Below, one piece after another: positions 16,369 to 25,346 of a DNA stretch of 64,000 nt. The stretch is from NCBI RefSeq assembly GCF_016907385.1, contig NZ_JAFBBU010000001.1, positions 930,001 through 994,000 of the forward strand, given 5' to 3'. The position numbers and the translations under genes were made by a program. The stretch is from Subtercola frigoramans (lineage in GTDB: Bacteria > Actinomycetota > Actinomycetes > Actinomycetales > Microbacteriaceae). The notes below the pieces were generated by a model, which saw only the letters and a list, made by a program, of their open reading frames with translations, did not search any database and had not been told where the DNA came from. The stretch's first letter is position 1. Each line of letters begins with the position of its first letter.

Positions 16369-17343
16369 TCATCTCGTAGTGGTACAGCCGCACGATTCCC
16401 GGAGCACCAATTCGTACCCCAGAACATCAATGTGCTTCACGCCTTCGGCTCCCGCGCCGAGCACCGCATCCAAGGCGATCTCGGCGATATCCAATTCCGG
16501 CTGAGCCAGGGAGCTAATGGAGGGCACTGCGAATTCTGCGATGTCTGTCGCATCAGACGTCATCAATGCCAGATCTTCGGGTACTCGAATGCCGAGCTCA
16601 TGGAGCCGTCGGAGCGTTCCGATGGCTTGCAGATCGCTTGACACATACAGTGCAGTGATATCCGGTCGAGACGTCAACAGGCGCCCGACACCCTCGTAAC
16701 CACCCCGAGAGCTGAAATCCGCAGACACCATGAGGTCGTCCGGTGTCTGCAACCCTGCACTGTGCATGGCCATCAGCCAACCATCACGACGCCGGCGATT
16801 CGCGATGAATTCAATAGACGCTCCGATCATCCCGATCGTGCGGTGCCCGTGTCCGATGAGGTGTTCTGTCGCCGCCGCCGATCCTTCGACAGCGAACTCA
16901 GGGCGGTCGACGATCGCGACGGGAATTCCGAGAGTTGAGAATTGGGCAAAATCTTGAGAGGGGTCGACACTCATCAGGATGATGCCTTCAACTCGCCGTT
17001 CGGCCAGTGCGCGAAGGTGGGTTCGTTCGACATCGAGATCCCAGTTCGTCGTACCGACCAGAAGCTGATATCCCTGTGCAGAAGCGAGCGTGGATATCGA
17101 ATTCGCGACCCTACCAAAATAGGGAATACCGATGTCGGGAACGACGAGGGCGATAGACAATGATCGGCCCATCGCAAGCATGCGGGCGACACCATCACGC
17201 TGGTAGCCAAGTTCAGCGATCGCGGCGAGAACACGCGCCCTGGCGTCATCGGAGACGCGGCGGGGGCCATCGTTGATCACGTACGAGACCACCGCGGTTG
17301 AAACTCCGGCCCGTTGCGCCACTTGGTCCCGTGTCACTGCCAC
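16369..17343 (-). CDS. LacI family transcriptional regulator
   Basis: About 324 residues. N-terminal helix-turn-helix with RDQVAQRAGVSTAVVSYVIN and the hinge helix DGVARMLA, then a periplasmic-binding-like effector domain (ALVVPDIGIPYFGRV, GIILMSVDP, DLALMTSDATDIAEF). It lies upstream of, and on the same strand as, the ABC/RpiB/RraA/RbsK genes and is the obvious repressor for the palindrome at 16317-16334. The start is uncertain: GTG 17343 or TTG 17349; GATAAT on this strand (17349-17354) lies just upstream, so the message could be nearly leaderless. Confidence 0.92.
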   Translation of the reverse strand: MAVTRDQVAQRAGVSTAVVSYVINDGPRRVSDDARARVLAAIAELGYQRDGVARMLAMGRSLSIALVVPDIGIPYFGRVANSISTLASAQGYQLLVGTTNWDLDVERTHLRALAERRVEGIILMSVDPSQDFAQFSTLGIPVAIVDRPEFAVEGSAAATEHLIGHGHRTIGMIGASIEFIANRRRRDGWLMAMHSAGLQTPDDLMVSADFSSRGGYEGVGRLLTSRPDITALYVSSDLQAIGTLRRLHELGIRVPEDLALMTSDATDIAEFAVPSISSLAQPELDIAEIALDAVLGAGAEGVKHIDVLGYELVLRESCGCTTTR

Positions 17344-17385
17344 AGTCAATTATCACTCAGCTCCGGTGTGAGGTGCGGCTGTTTC

Positions 17386-18165
17386 TCAGGTCTGGCAGTG
17401 GGGGCACCAGTAGGTGTCGCGCAGGCTGAGTTCGGTGGCGCCGAGTTTGCCGCTCTCGATACGGGTACCGCAGCGCCGGCAGGGCTGGCCACCGCGACCG
17501 TAGACCCAGAGCATCCGCCCCGGCCTCATGTCGCCGGTTGTCGTGCGTTCGACCCGGTCGCGGTTGGCCGCGATGAGTCGATGGGCGAGCGAAACGACGG
17601 CATCGAGCTTCGGCACCTCGCCGACGGGCCGCGTCGGCAGCACGCCGCGGAGAAAGCACAGCTCGTTGGCGTACACATTGCCGAGCCCGGCCAGGTTGCG
17701 TTGGTCGAGCAGTGCCACGTCGATCTCGCGGAGCGGGTCGGAGGCCAGCCGCCGCACGGCCTCGTCTGCGTCCCACTCTGGCCCGAGCAGGTCAGGCCCG
17801 AGGTAGCCGACGACGCTGTCTTCGGCCTCGCGCGCCACAACCTCCAGCAGGCCGAGTTCGAAGCCCACGGCCATCCACTCTTCGGTCTTCAGAATGGCCC
17901 TGGCCTGCCAGGCGGGTTTGCGCCAGCGCGTCTCGGGGCGGTACACGTGCCAGGTGCCCTCCATCTTCAGGTGCGAATGGATGCTGAAGCCACCCACCCG
18001 CATGAGCAGGTGTTTGCCGCGGCTGACGACCCCCTCGACACTCTCGCCGCTGAGGTCGACCGTGGCGAACTTCGGCACACGGATGTCGCATGCGGTGAGC
18101 ACCTGCCCGGCCAGCACGGCGTTCAGGTGCTCAGCCGTGCGGTAGACGGTGTCGCCCTCAGGCAC
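17386..18165 (-). CDS. nei: Fpg/Nei family DNA glycosylase (endonuclease VIII-like)
   Basis: 259 residues of a bifunctional base-excision-repair glycosylase/AP lyase acting on oxidised bases. The catalytic N-terminus MPEGDT (Pro2 as nucleophile, Glu3) is intact, Lys51 lies in SRGKHLLM, the H2TH region includes DQRNLAGLGNVYANE, and the C-terminal zinc finger uses Cys229, Cys232, Cys254 and Cys257. The GDTVYR start places it with actinobacterial Nei2-type enzymes rather than Fpg. It overlaps the 3' end of lhr by 8 bp, so repair and helicase genes form one transcription unit. Confidence 0.93.
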   Translation of the reverse strand: MPEGDTVYRTAEHLNAVLAGQVLTACDIRVPKFATVDLSGESVEGVVSRGKHLLMRVGGFSIHSHLKMEGTWHVYRPETRWRKPAWQARAILKTEEWMAVGFELGLLEVVAREAEDSVVGYLGPDLLGPEWDADEAVRRLASDPLREIDVALLDQRNLAGLGNVYANELCFLRGVLPTRPVGEVPKLDAVVSLAHRLIAANRDRVERTTTGDMRPGRMLWVYGRGGQPCRRCGTRIESGKLGATELSLRDTYWCPHCQT

Positions 18166-21100
18166 TTCGGAGCCTCAGCCCTCGCGGGGTGTTGTTGAAA
18201 CCGGCGGCCTCAAGAATGCGCCCCACGGGTGTGCCGACGGAGAACTCGCCGTCGATCTTCTCGATGGTGAGCTTGTCGACCCGGCCGGAGGTCACGGTGG
18301 CCGCGAGGGACCCGGCGGCATCGACGAGTGTTTCGATGTCGTCGGTGAACGAGAGAACGGTCTTTCCGCCGCGCTCGATGTAGAGCACGAGGGCGCCGTC
18401 GACGAGCACGACGAGGGCGCCGGCCTTGCGGCCGGGTCGATGTCCGGAGCCAGAGGGCCAGGGCAGTGCTGCCCCATAGGCGTTGGCGGGGTCGCTCGCG
18501 GCGAAGGTCATGGCTCGGGGCTTGGCGTCACGGTCTCTCGCAGGGCTGCTTCGCCGCGGCCGCGAGGCTGCTTCGGGGCCCTGTGCGTCACGAGCCCGGT
18601 TCGTTACCGCAACCCGGGATTCGGAGGCGCCGACCCGCACGGTGGAACCGCCGTACCCCGCGCTGGAGGGGTTCTCGCGCGGGTCGTAGCCGAGCATCCC
18701 GCCGCTGGCTGCAACCGGCCCTCCCCGGCTGTCACCCGGGAGCATGCTGTGGGGTGTGCCGGGTTGTGCCGGCTCGTCGCTGAGGATGTCGCGCGCGAAT
18801 GAGCGCAGGCGGTCGACGGTGCCGCCGGTCGCGAACTGTGAGGCACCCAGCCCTTCGATGAAGTAGCCGCGGCGGCACCGGCCGGTCTCTTCGAACTTGC
18901 TCAGCACCCGGTAGGCCAGCGCGAAGCCGCCCGGCAGGTGCTCGTTCATCACAGAGCCACGGGTCACGACGCCGTAGCGGTCGAGCAGGAACTCGGCCAT
19001 GGCGTGGGCGCGGAGGGTCGCGTCGCCCTCGGCGGGGGGGAGCATTGACCACCGGCCGCCGACCGTAGGCGGCCCGACCCGGGTGGCCATGGTGGGGCGG
19101 GCGTAAGCGCGGCCGCGATAGAGCGAGCTGCGGGGTGTCGACCGTTTCGTGGAGTGCGCCGATCGGCCCGCCGTGGTGCTGCCGGTCAGCGTACGCAGCG
19201 GAGCGAGGGTGTCGTTCGTGATGACGCCTGCCCAGACGAGATCCCAGAGCGCTGTGACGAGCTGGTCGTCGCTGACGAAACCGGTCGGGGGCACGAGGGG
19301 TGTTGGGCGCGTGGCCGTGCTGTCGGTCGGTGAACTCGATTTCGGCATGCCGTTAGCGGCCGCCAACCGAGCGCTCCGGGAGACCCGGGGTTCGCTCGGT
19401 TCAGCTTCGGCCGTTGAGGTCGGTGCCACTGTCAGGGCGGTTCGGAGCGTCATGGCGACCTGGTCTGCAAGGGTGCGGAAGAAGTAGGCGCCACCACCGC
19501 CGAGCGCCTCCAGGATCGCGGACTGCACGTCTGTCGGCGTGAACTCGACAGGCTCAGGCAGGGTGACCCGCACGGTGTCGGAGAGGTGGAGCGAGACCCA
19601 GCCGTCGCTCCCGGGCAGCGAGCCGTTGCCGGCCCAGACGATCTCGCCCGAGGCGGTGAGCTCGTCGAGCATGGCCGGGCTGTAGTCCGAGACGCGTGAC
19701 GGCAGCACGAGCGTCTCCCAGGCCGAGGCCGGCGCCGGCACTCCGGCAAGCTGCTCGATCACGGTGAGCACGCCATCGATGCCCCGGAGGGTGCCGCCGA
19801 CGTGCTGCCATGCGGGCAGGAAGCGTCCGAACGCGCCCTGGTCGACCGGCTCGACCTCGTGTCGAAGCGCCGCCAGCGAGCGGCTGCGCAGCCGCCGCAG
19901 CACCTCGGCGTCGCACCACTCCGTCGACGCTGCGGTCTGCCCGCCGACTCCGGCGCTGCCGGTCGGCCTGAACTCGCCCTCGATCACACGGCGCGTGCGC
20001 TCGAGCCGCTTGAGAGTCTCGTGGACGACCGCAGAACCAAGCCCGAGGCGCGCTCCCACCTCCGGCGCCGTGAAGGGGCCGTGCGTTCGGGCGTACCGGC
20101 CTACGAGGTCGCCAAGGGGGTCTTCGACCGGTTCGATGAAGGCGTCGGGCACCCCGAACGGGATCGGCACCCCCAGGGCATCGCGCAGGCGGCTCGCGTC
20201 TTCGATGGCTGCCCAGCGCTGTTCGCCGGCGATGTTCACGGCGAGCACGCGTTTCGCCTGCAGTAGCGTCTGCAGATACTGAGCTGCCGCCTCGGGCGCG
20301 GCATCGTCGTCGTCGCCGTCGCTGAGTCGCTCGGCGATCTCGGCCGCAGTGAGTGGCCCGAGCATCCGTACCAGGTCGGCGACACCCTCGACCCCGTGCG
20401 CCTTGCGACCCGGGGCGAGGCGCTGCAACTCGCGTTCGGTCTGCTCGATGACGGCTGGATCGAGCAGTTCACGCAGCTCCGCGCGACCGAGCAGTTCGGC
20501 CAGCAGGGTCGGGTCGAGCGAGAGAGCGGCGGCGCGGCGTTCGGCGAGTGGGCTGTCGCCCTCGTAGACGAACGAGGCGACGTAGCCGAAGAGCAGCGAG
20601 CGCGCGAAAGGAGACGGCTCCGGCGTCTCGGTTTCGACGATACGGATCGTGCGGCTCTCGATTTCGCCGGCCAGGGCCTTCAGCGACGGCAGGTCGTAGA
20701 CATCCTGCAGGCACTCCCGCACGGTCTCGAGAATGATCGGGAACGTCGGGTACCGCCGGGCGACCTCGAGCAGCTGCGCCGAGCGTTGCCTCTGTTGCCA
20801 GAGCGGCGACCGCTTGCCGGGGTTCTGCCGGGGCAGCAGCAGGGCCCGCGCTGCGCTCTCGCGAAAGCGCGAGGCGAAGAGCGCAGAGCCGCCGACCTCG
20901 GTGGTGACGATGATCTCAAGCTCATCCGCGTCGAACACGAACAGCTCGGCACCCGGAGGGTCGCTCTCCGTGTCGGGCAGGCGCACCACGATGCCGTCGT
21001 CGCTGGCCACGACCCCGCCGTCGACGCCGAAACGCTCGCGGATACGCGCCCCGATCGCCAGTGCCCACGGCGAATGCACTTGCATGCCGTAGGGGGAATG

Positions 21101-23413
21101 CAGAATGACCCGCCAGTCGCCGAGCTCGTCCCTGAACCGCTCGACGACGAGCGTGGTGTCGCTGGGCACGTGCCCGGTGGCTTCACGCTGTTCGGTGATG
21201 AACGCGACCAGGTTCGCTGCGGCATTCTCGTCGAGCCCCGCGTGTCGCGCGATCTGCAGGGCACGACTTTCGGATGATCCCGCCACCGTGCGGGTGAACT
21301 CGCCTATCGCGCGCCCGAGTTCGGCGGGCCGCCCCAACCCGTCACCCCGCCAGAACGGCAGCCGCCCCGGCTCGCCGAACGCCGGAGTCACCCGCACCTG
21401 GTCGTGCGTGATCTCCTGGATGCGCCAGCTGGTCGCGCCCAGCGCGAACACATCGCCGACCCGCGATTCGTAGACCATCGCCTCGTCGAGCTCGCCGACC
21501 CGCGAGGCCTTCTCACCCACCATGAACACACCGAACAGGCCCCGGTCGGGGATGGTGCCGCCGCTGGTGACGGCGAGGCGCTGGGCGCCCGGCCTGCCCG
21601 TGAGTGTGCCGGCGTCGCGATCCCACACGATGCGGGGGCGGAGTTCGGCGAACTCGTCGGACGGGTAGCGACCTGCAAGCAGGTCGAGCGTGGCTTCGTA
21701 TGCCGAGCGCGGCAGGCTCGAGAACGGCGCGCTTCGCCGTACGGTGTCGAACCACTCCTCGACATCGATCGGTTCGAGGGCGCAGGCCGCCACGGTCTGC
21801 TGGGCGAGGATGTCGAGCGGGTTCTTCGGAACGCTGAGCGTCTCGATGAGCCCGTCGGTCATGCGCTGTGCAGCGACGGCCGAGTGGATGAGGTCGGCGC
21901 GGTGTTTCGGGTAGATGATGCCGCGCGAGACTTCGCCGACCTGGTGCCCGGCCCGGCCGACCCGTTGCAGTCCGCTTGCGACCGAGGGAGGAGACTCCAC
22001 CTGCACGACGAGATCGACCGCACCCATGTCGATTCCGAGCTCGAGGCTCGAGGTGGCGACGACGCACCGGAGCCGGCCGGACTTCAGATCGTCTTCGATG
22101 ATCGCCCGCTGCTCCTTGCTCACCGAGCCGTGGTGAGCGCGCGCGAGCAGGGGTGCGGCACCCTCGGTCTGCCCGCTCTGGGCCATCGTCTGGGCGGGCG
22201 GCCGACCGCTCGCGACGCGGTCGGCCGCAGCGCCAGTCCCGACATACCGGTCGTCGGGGCGGCCAGAGCCCGGACGCCGGGCGGGATCGGCCAGGATGCT
22301 GCGATCGCCCAGAATGCTGCGATCGCCCAGAATGCTGCGATCGGTTCCGGCCGCGCGAATCGTGCGCGCCGACGTCTGTACGTCGCCCGTCTCGTCGTCA
22401 TACCCGGAACCGAGCTGCAGGCGTTCGGCGTAGATCTCGTTCAGCCGGGCCGTCAACCGTTCGGCGAGCCGCCTCGAATTGGCGAACACGATGGAGGAGC
22501 GATGCGCAAGGATGCGGTCGACGATGCTCTCTTCGACGTGCGGCCAGATCGACCCCTGTTGCGGTGTAGCGGCCGCTGCCGACCCCTCCAGTGCCGGAGC
22601 CGCACCGAGATCCGACATGTCTTCGACGGGCACGACCACGTGCAGGTCGAATTTCTTGGTCGAAACCGGGGCCACGATGGTGACGGGTGCGCCGCCGGCG
22701 AGGAACCGGGCGACCTCTTCTGGCGGCCGGACCGTGGCCGAGAGACCGATTCGTTGCGCCGGCTTCTCGAGCAGGGCATCCAGTCGGTCGAGGCTCACCG
22801 CCAGGTGTGCCCCGCGCTTCGTGGCCGCGACGGCGTGCACCTCGTCGATGATGATCGTGTCGACAGCGGTGAGCGTCTCGCGGGCGGCGGAGGTCAGCAT
22901 GAGGAACAGCGATTCGGGGGTGGTGATCAGAATGTCGGGCGGGTTCTTGATCATGGTGCGGCGGTCGGTCTGGGTGGTGTCGCCCGAGCGCACCCCGACC
23001 GTTACGGTCGGGGGAGCGGCGCCCAACCGCTTGGCAGTCTGGGTGACACCGACGAGCGGAGCGCGCAGGTTGCGTTCGACGTCGACGGCCAGCGCCTTCA
23101 GCGGCGAGATGTAGAGCACGCGGGTGCCCTGTCTCGCAGGCTCGTCCGCTGGTTGAGTAGCGGCTGTGCCGCGTATCGACACCCGCGGATGCGCGATCAG
23201 CCGGTCGATCGCCCAGAGAAAGGCCGCCAGCGTCTTTCCCGAGCCGGTGGGGGCGACCACGAGCGCATGAGCGCCGTCGGAGACCGCCTCCCAGGCACCG
23301 AGCTGAGCCTCGGTGGGCGCAGCGAATGCCCCGCCGAACCATTCACGGGTCGCGGACGAGAACCGCTGCATGACCACCTCGGCCCTGCTCTCGGCCGCGC
23401 GGGCTGTACTCAT
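18158..23413 (-). CDS. lhr: Lhr-type ATP-dependent DNA/RNA helicase
   Basis: 1751 residues, at the long end for Lhr. Superfamily 2 motifs: Walker A APTGSGKT at 54-61, DEVH at 190-193, SAT in GLSATVRP, and motifs V/VI LGIDMGAVD and QRVGRAGHQ. A winged-helix and Lhr-core region follow, then the large Lhr C-terminal domain. Two insertions stand out: a segment at about 76-89 encoded by a REP-like repeat, and three RSILGD/RSILAD units near 358-376 encoded by an 18-bp tandem repeat. A Ser/Arg/Pro-rich linker lies in the last quarter. Lhr unwinds 3'-5' and is linked to DNA repair, fitting the overlap with nei. Confidence 0.95.
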   Translation of the reverse strand: MSTARAAESRAEVVMQRFSSATREWFGGAFAAPTEAQLGAWEAVSDGAHALVVAPTGSGKTLAAFLWAIDRLIAHPRVSIRGTAATQPADEPARQGTRVLYISPLKALAVDVERNLRAPLVGVTQTAKRLGAAPPTVTVGVRSGDTTQTDRRTMIKNPPDILITTPESLFLMLTSAARETLTAVDTIIIDEVHAVAATKRGAHLAVSLDRLDALLEKPAQRIGLSATVRPPEEVARFLAGGAPVTIVAPVSTKKFDLHVVVPVEDMSDLGAAPALEGSAAAATPQQGSIWPHVEESIVDRILAHRSSIVFANSRRLAERLTARLNEIYAERLQLGSGYDDETGDVQTSARTIRAAGTDRSILGDRSILGDRSILADPARRPGSGRPDDRYVGTGAAADRVASGRPPAQTMAQSGQTEGAAPLLARAHHGSVSKEQRAIIEDDLKSGRLRCVVATSSLELGIDMGAVDLVVQVESPPSVASGLQRVGRAGHQVGEVSRGIIYPKHRADLIHSAVAAQRMTDGLIETLSVPKNPLDILAQQTVAACALEPIDVEEWFDTVRRSAPFSSLPRSAYEATLDLLAGRYPSDEFAELRPRIVWDRDAGTLTGRPGAQRLAVTSGGTIPDRGLFGVFMVGEKASRVGELDEAMVYESRVGDVFALGATSWRIQEITHDQVRVTPAFGEPGRLPFWRGDGLGRPAELGRAIGEFTRTVAGSSESRALQIARHAGLDENAAANLVAFITEQREATGHVPSDTTLVVERFRDELGDWRVILHSPYGMQVHSPWALAIGARIRERFGVDGGVVASDDGIVVRLPDTESDPPGAELFVFDADELEIIVTTEVGGSALFASRFRESAARALLLPRQNPGKRSPLWQQRQRSAQLLEVARRYPTFPIILETVRECLQDVYDLPSLKALAGEIESRTIRIVETETPEPSPFARSLLFGYVASFVYEGDSPLAERRAAALSLDPTLLAELLGRAELRELLDPAVIEQTERELQRLAPGRKAHGVEGVADLVRMLGPLTAAEIAERLSDGDDDDAAPEAAAQYLQTLLQAKRVLAVNIAGEQRWAAIEDASRLRDALGVPIPFGVPDAFIEPVEDPLGDLVGRYARTHGPFTAPEVGARLGLGSAVVHETLKRLERTRRVIEGEFRPTGSAGVGGQTAASTEWCDAEVLRRLRSRSLAALRHEVEPVDQGAFGRFLPAWQHVGGTLRGIDGVLTVIEQLAGVPAPASAWETLVLPSRVSDYSPAMLDELTASGEIVWAGNGSLPGSDGWVSLHLSDTVRVTLPEPVEFTPTDVQSAILEALGGGGAYFFRTLADQVAMTLRTALTVAPTSTAEAEPSEPRVSRSARLAAANGMPKSSSPTDSTATRPTPLVPPTGFVSDDQLVTALWDLVWAGVITNDTLAPLRTLTGSTTAGRSAHSTKRSTPRSSLYRGRAYARPTMATRVGPPTVGGRWSMLPPAEGDATLRAHAMAEFLLDRYGVVTRGSVMNEHLPGGFALAYRVLSKFEETGRCRRGYFIEGLGASQFATGGTVDRLRSFARDILSDEPAQPGTPHSMLPGDSRGGPVAASGGMLGYDPRENPSSAGYGGSTVRVGASESRVAVTNRARDAQGPEAASRPRRSSPARDRDAKPRAMTFAASDPANAYGAALPWPSGSGHRPGRKAGALVVLVDGALVLYIERGGKTVLSFTDDIETLVDAAGSLAATVTSGRVDKLTIEKIDGEFSVGTPVGRILEAAGFNNTPRGLRLRSA
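22289..22343. repeat. 18-bp tandem repeat inside lhr
   Basis: Three near-identical 18-bp units with core ATGCTGCGATCGCCC lie in the lhr frame and encode RSILGD, RSILGD and RSILAD. The period is a multiple of three, so copy-number change keeps frame. It falls in the poorly conserved linker before the second RecA domain. Confidence 0.8.
23147..23187 (+). repeat. REP-like element, copy within lhr
   Basis: The sequence reads GCTGGTTGAGTA, a GCGGC-TGT-GCCGC hairpin, then GTATCGACACC. It shares its flanks (GCTGGTTGAG at the left, GTATCGA at the right) and hairpin layout with the copy at 40541-40579. Here it lies in the coding region of lhr between helicase motifs I and Ia. Confidence 0.65.
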
Positions 23414-23669
23414 TCGATCATCACTCCTGCTCTAATGATCGCCCACACCACCGACACCCGCGGCCCGGTTGCGCAGAGGCGGAGTTTCGTGCGTCATCAG
23501 AGGGTCGCATCATCCACCGGCACCGAGGCGCCACCCGCCGGCCGTGACGGTCACGTCAGCCGCCAGCCGCCGAGCGTTGCGGTGGGCGCGCCACCCCGGC
23601 ACCCCGCCCGCCCGGCCGCAGCTGCGAGGCGCGTACAGGTTCCGCTCCGATTATGGGTAAGAATGAACC
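23414..23669. other. Intergenic region lhr / Nudix-like gene (divergent)
   Basis: 256 bp between two divergent starts. It must hold both promoters, but I see no convincing -35/-10 pair, repeat or structured RNA. The ATG of the plus-strand gene at 23670 is not preceded by an obvious Shine-Dalgarno. Confidence 0.4.
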
Positions 23670-24209
23670 ATGAGCGTTCGCACCCCTGACCCGAACCCCG
23701 GCTGGTTGAGCGACCAGGAGCTTGACGACATCAGGCGCCGCTTGCCGTTGCTCTACGTCGAGGCGGTGCCTGTACGCGTCGATGGGCTCGGCCAGGTGAC
23801 CGAGGTCGGCGTGCTGCTTCGCGTGTCGAAGAGTGGCACCATGACGCGCACCATCGTCTCTGGCCGGGTCATGTATGGCGAGACGCTGCGCGACGCGCTC
23901 TTTCGCCACCTCGAGAAGGATCTGGGGCCGATGGCGTTCCCGCAGCTGCCGACGAGCCCGATCCCGTTCTCGGTCGCCGAGTACTTCCCGCTGCCGGGTG
24001 TCTCCTCCTTCACAGATGATCGGCAGCACGCCGTCTCCTTGGCGTACGTGATCCCGGTCACCGGCACCTGTGATCCGAGGCAGGATGCCCTGGAGCTCAC
24101 CTGGATGACCCCGGAAGAGGCGGCGAGCGATGCCATCCACGCCGAGATGGAAGGCGGGCGCGGCGCCCTGCTGCGTGCGGCGCTCGCCTCGGTGGGCAAG
24201 CTGCACTAG
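23670..24209 (+). CDS. DUF4916 protein, degenerate Nudix fold
   Basis: 179 residues of an actinobacterial Nudix-related family (DUF4916). The Nudix box position is GRVMYGETLRDALFRHLEKD: the Gly, first Glu and Arg match GX5EX7R, but the catalytic REUXEE segment reads RHLEKD, so both metal-binding glutamates are changed (Lys and Asp). Hydrolase activity is therefore doubtful and a binding or regulatory role is possible. Single gene, convergent with the nucleoside hydrolase gene. Confidence 0.85.
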   Translation: MSVRTPDPNPGWLSDQELDDIRRRLPLLYVEAVPVRVDGLGQVTEVGVLLRVSKSGTMTRTIVSGRVMYGETLRDALFRHLEKDLGPMAFPQLPTSPIPFSVAEYFPLPGVSSFTDDRQHAVSLAYVIPVTGTCDPRQDALELTWMTPEEAASDAIHAEMEGGRGALLRAALASVGKLH

Positions 24210-24256
24210 GCGCCCGCCTGCCTGCCCGCACCGATTCGGCGCGTGTCTGAGGCCCC

Positions 24257-24318
24257 GTGAGACGGCCGCGACGAATTGAGACAGGTCTGCCCGCCTCACC
24301 TCGTCGCAGGAGTCTCAC
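24257..24318. terminator. Nested inverted repeats between convergent genes
   Basis: GTGAGAC (24257-24263) pairs with 24312-24318, and GCGACGA (24268-24274) pairs with 24301-24307, separated by 4x4 internal loops and closed by a 26-nt loop. It lies between two convergent genes and probably ends transcription from one or both sides, although no U-run follows. Confidence 0.4.
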
Positions 24319-24350
24319 CGAGAGCTTGCGGATCGAGTCGACGCAGCGCG

Positions 24351-25325
24351 TCAGGCCAGGGTCGCGATGGTGCGCAGGTACAGGTCCACGAAGCGCGGCG
24401 CATCCACGCCGAGGGCGACGTCGGTGAGGCCGGTTGCCGCCGTGAGGCCGTGCAGCGAATCTTCGCCCGGGAACACCCTGCGGTCGACAACCGTCTGGCC
24501 GCGGGTGGCTCCGGAAAGCTCGACGTAGACCGGCCGGCGCTCGATTCGCAGGGCATCCGGATCGACGAGCGCACACAGCGCCCCGGCGTCACCGAGAAGC
24601 CCCGTGTAGACCGGCTCGTGGTTCGCGCCGACGCCCATGCGGTGCCCGATCAGTGCGCCAGCCAGCCGGACCGCCCGAGACGGGCTCGTGAGCAGCTCTG
24701 CTGCCGTCTCCTGGTCGACGGCCACGTGATTGAAGACGTCGAGCCCGTACATGAGGGTCTGGATGCCCGAATCGAGCACGATCGCAGCGGCCTCCGGGTC
24801 GTGCCACACATTGAACTCGGCCACGGCGGTGGCGTTCCCGATGCTCGCTGAACCGCCCATGAACAGCACGCGTTCGATCTTCGGCGCGATCTCAGGGTAC
24901 GTGCGCAGCAGCAGTGCCAGGTTGGTCTGGGGCGCAAGGGCAACGATCGTGACCGGCTCGGGGCTCGCGACGAGGAGCATGCGCATCATCTCGACGGCAC
25001 CAACGGGCCGGCCGTCGACGGAGTGGGTCGTGCGTGCGGTGGCAGGCAGCTCGATCCCGCCGAGCCCGTCGGCCCCGTGTACGTGCGAGGCATCGCGGGT
25101 CGGGTTGATCAGGGGCCTGCTCGCCCCGCCCGCGACGGGCACATCAGGCGCTCCCGCCGCATCGAGTACCCGCAGCGTGTTCTCGACGACCTGCGGCAGC
25201 GCGGCATTTCCGGCCACGCAGCTCACGCCCAGCAGTTCGATGCCGGGGTGGGCGACGGCGAACAGTATCGCGAGGGCGTCATCCACGCCCGTGTCGACGT
25301 CGAGCAGAACCTTGACAGCTGTCAT
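24351..25325 (-). CDS. Inosine-uridine preferring nucleoside hydrolase family
   Basis: 324 residues, normal for the family. The calcium-binding N-terminal DVDTGVDDALAI motif (Asp11, Asp15, Asp16) is present; later landmarks are LGVSCVAGNA, VALAPQTNLALLL, FMGGSASIGNATAVAEFNVWHDPEAA and GLDVFNHVAV. It would cleave the N-glycosidic bond of ribonucleosides for purine/pyrimidine salvage. The ATG at 25325 was chosen; a frame extending to 25412 would run through the long inverted repeat. Preceded by GGGAGG about 11 nt upstream. Confidence 0.92.
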   Translation of the reverse strand: MTAVKVLLDVDTGVDDALAILFAVAHPGIELLGVSCVAGNAALPQVVENTLRVLDAAGAPDVPVAGGASRPLINPTRDASHVHGADGLGGIELPATARTTHSVDGRPVGAVEMMRMLLVASPEPVTIVALAPQTNLALLLRTYPEIAPKIERVLFMGGSASIGNATAVAEFNVWHDPEAAAIVLDSGIQTLMYGLDVFNHVAVDQETAAELLTSPSRAVRLAGALIGHRMGVGANHEPVYTGLLGDAGALCALVDPDALRIERRPVYVELSGATRGQTVVDRRVFPGEDSLHGLTAATGLTDVALGVDAPRFVDLYLRTIATLA

Positions 25326-25346
25326 CCCCCCAAAATACCTCCCGTC

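Noticed and set aside
21404..23689. Very long plus-strand open frame (761 codons) opposite lhr
   Set aside because: It mirrors the codon bias of the real minus-strand helicase, has Arg/Gly/Asp-rich low-complexity sequence and no domain. A shadow frame typical of high-GC DNA.
23701..23720. GCTGGTTGAG at 23701 as a third REP copy
   Set aside because: Only the left 10 bases match; no hairpin and no GTATCGA follow, and the bases encode WLSDQEL of the Nudix-like protein.
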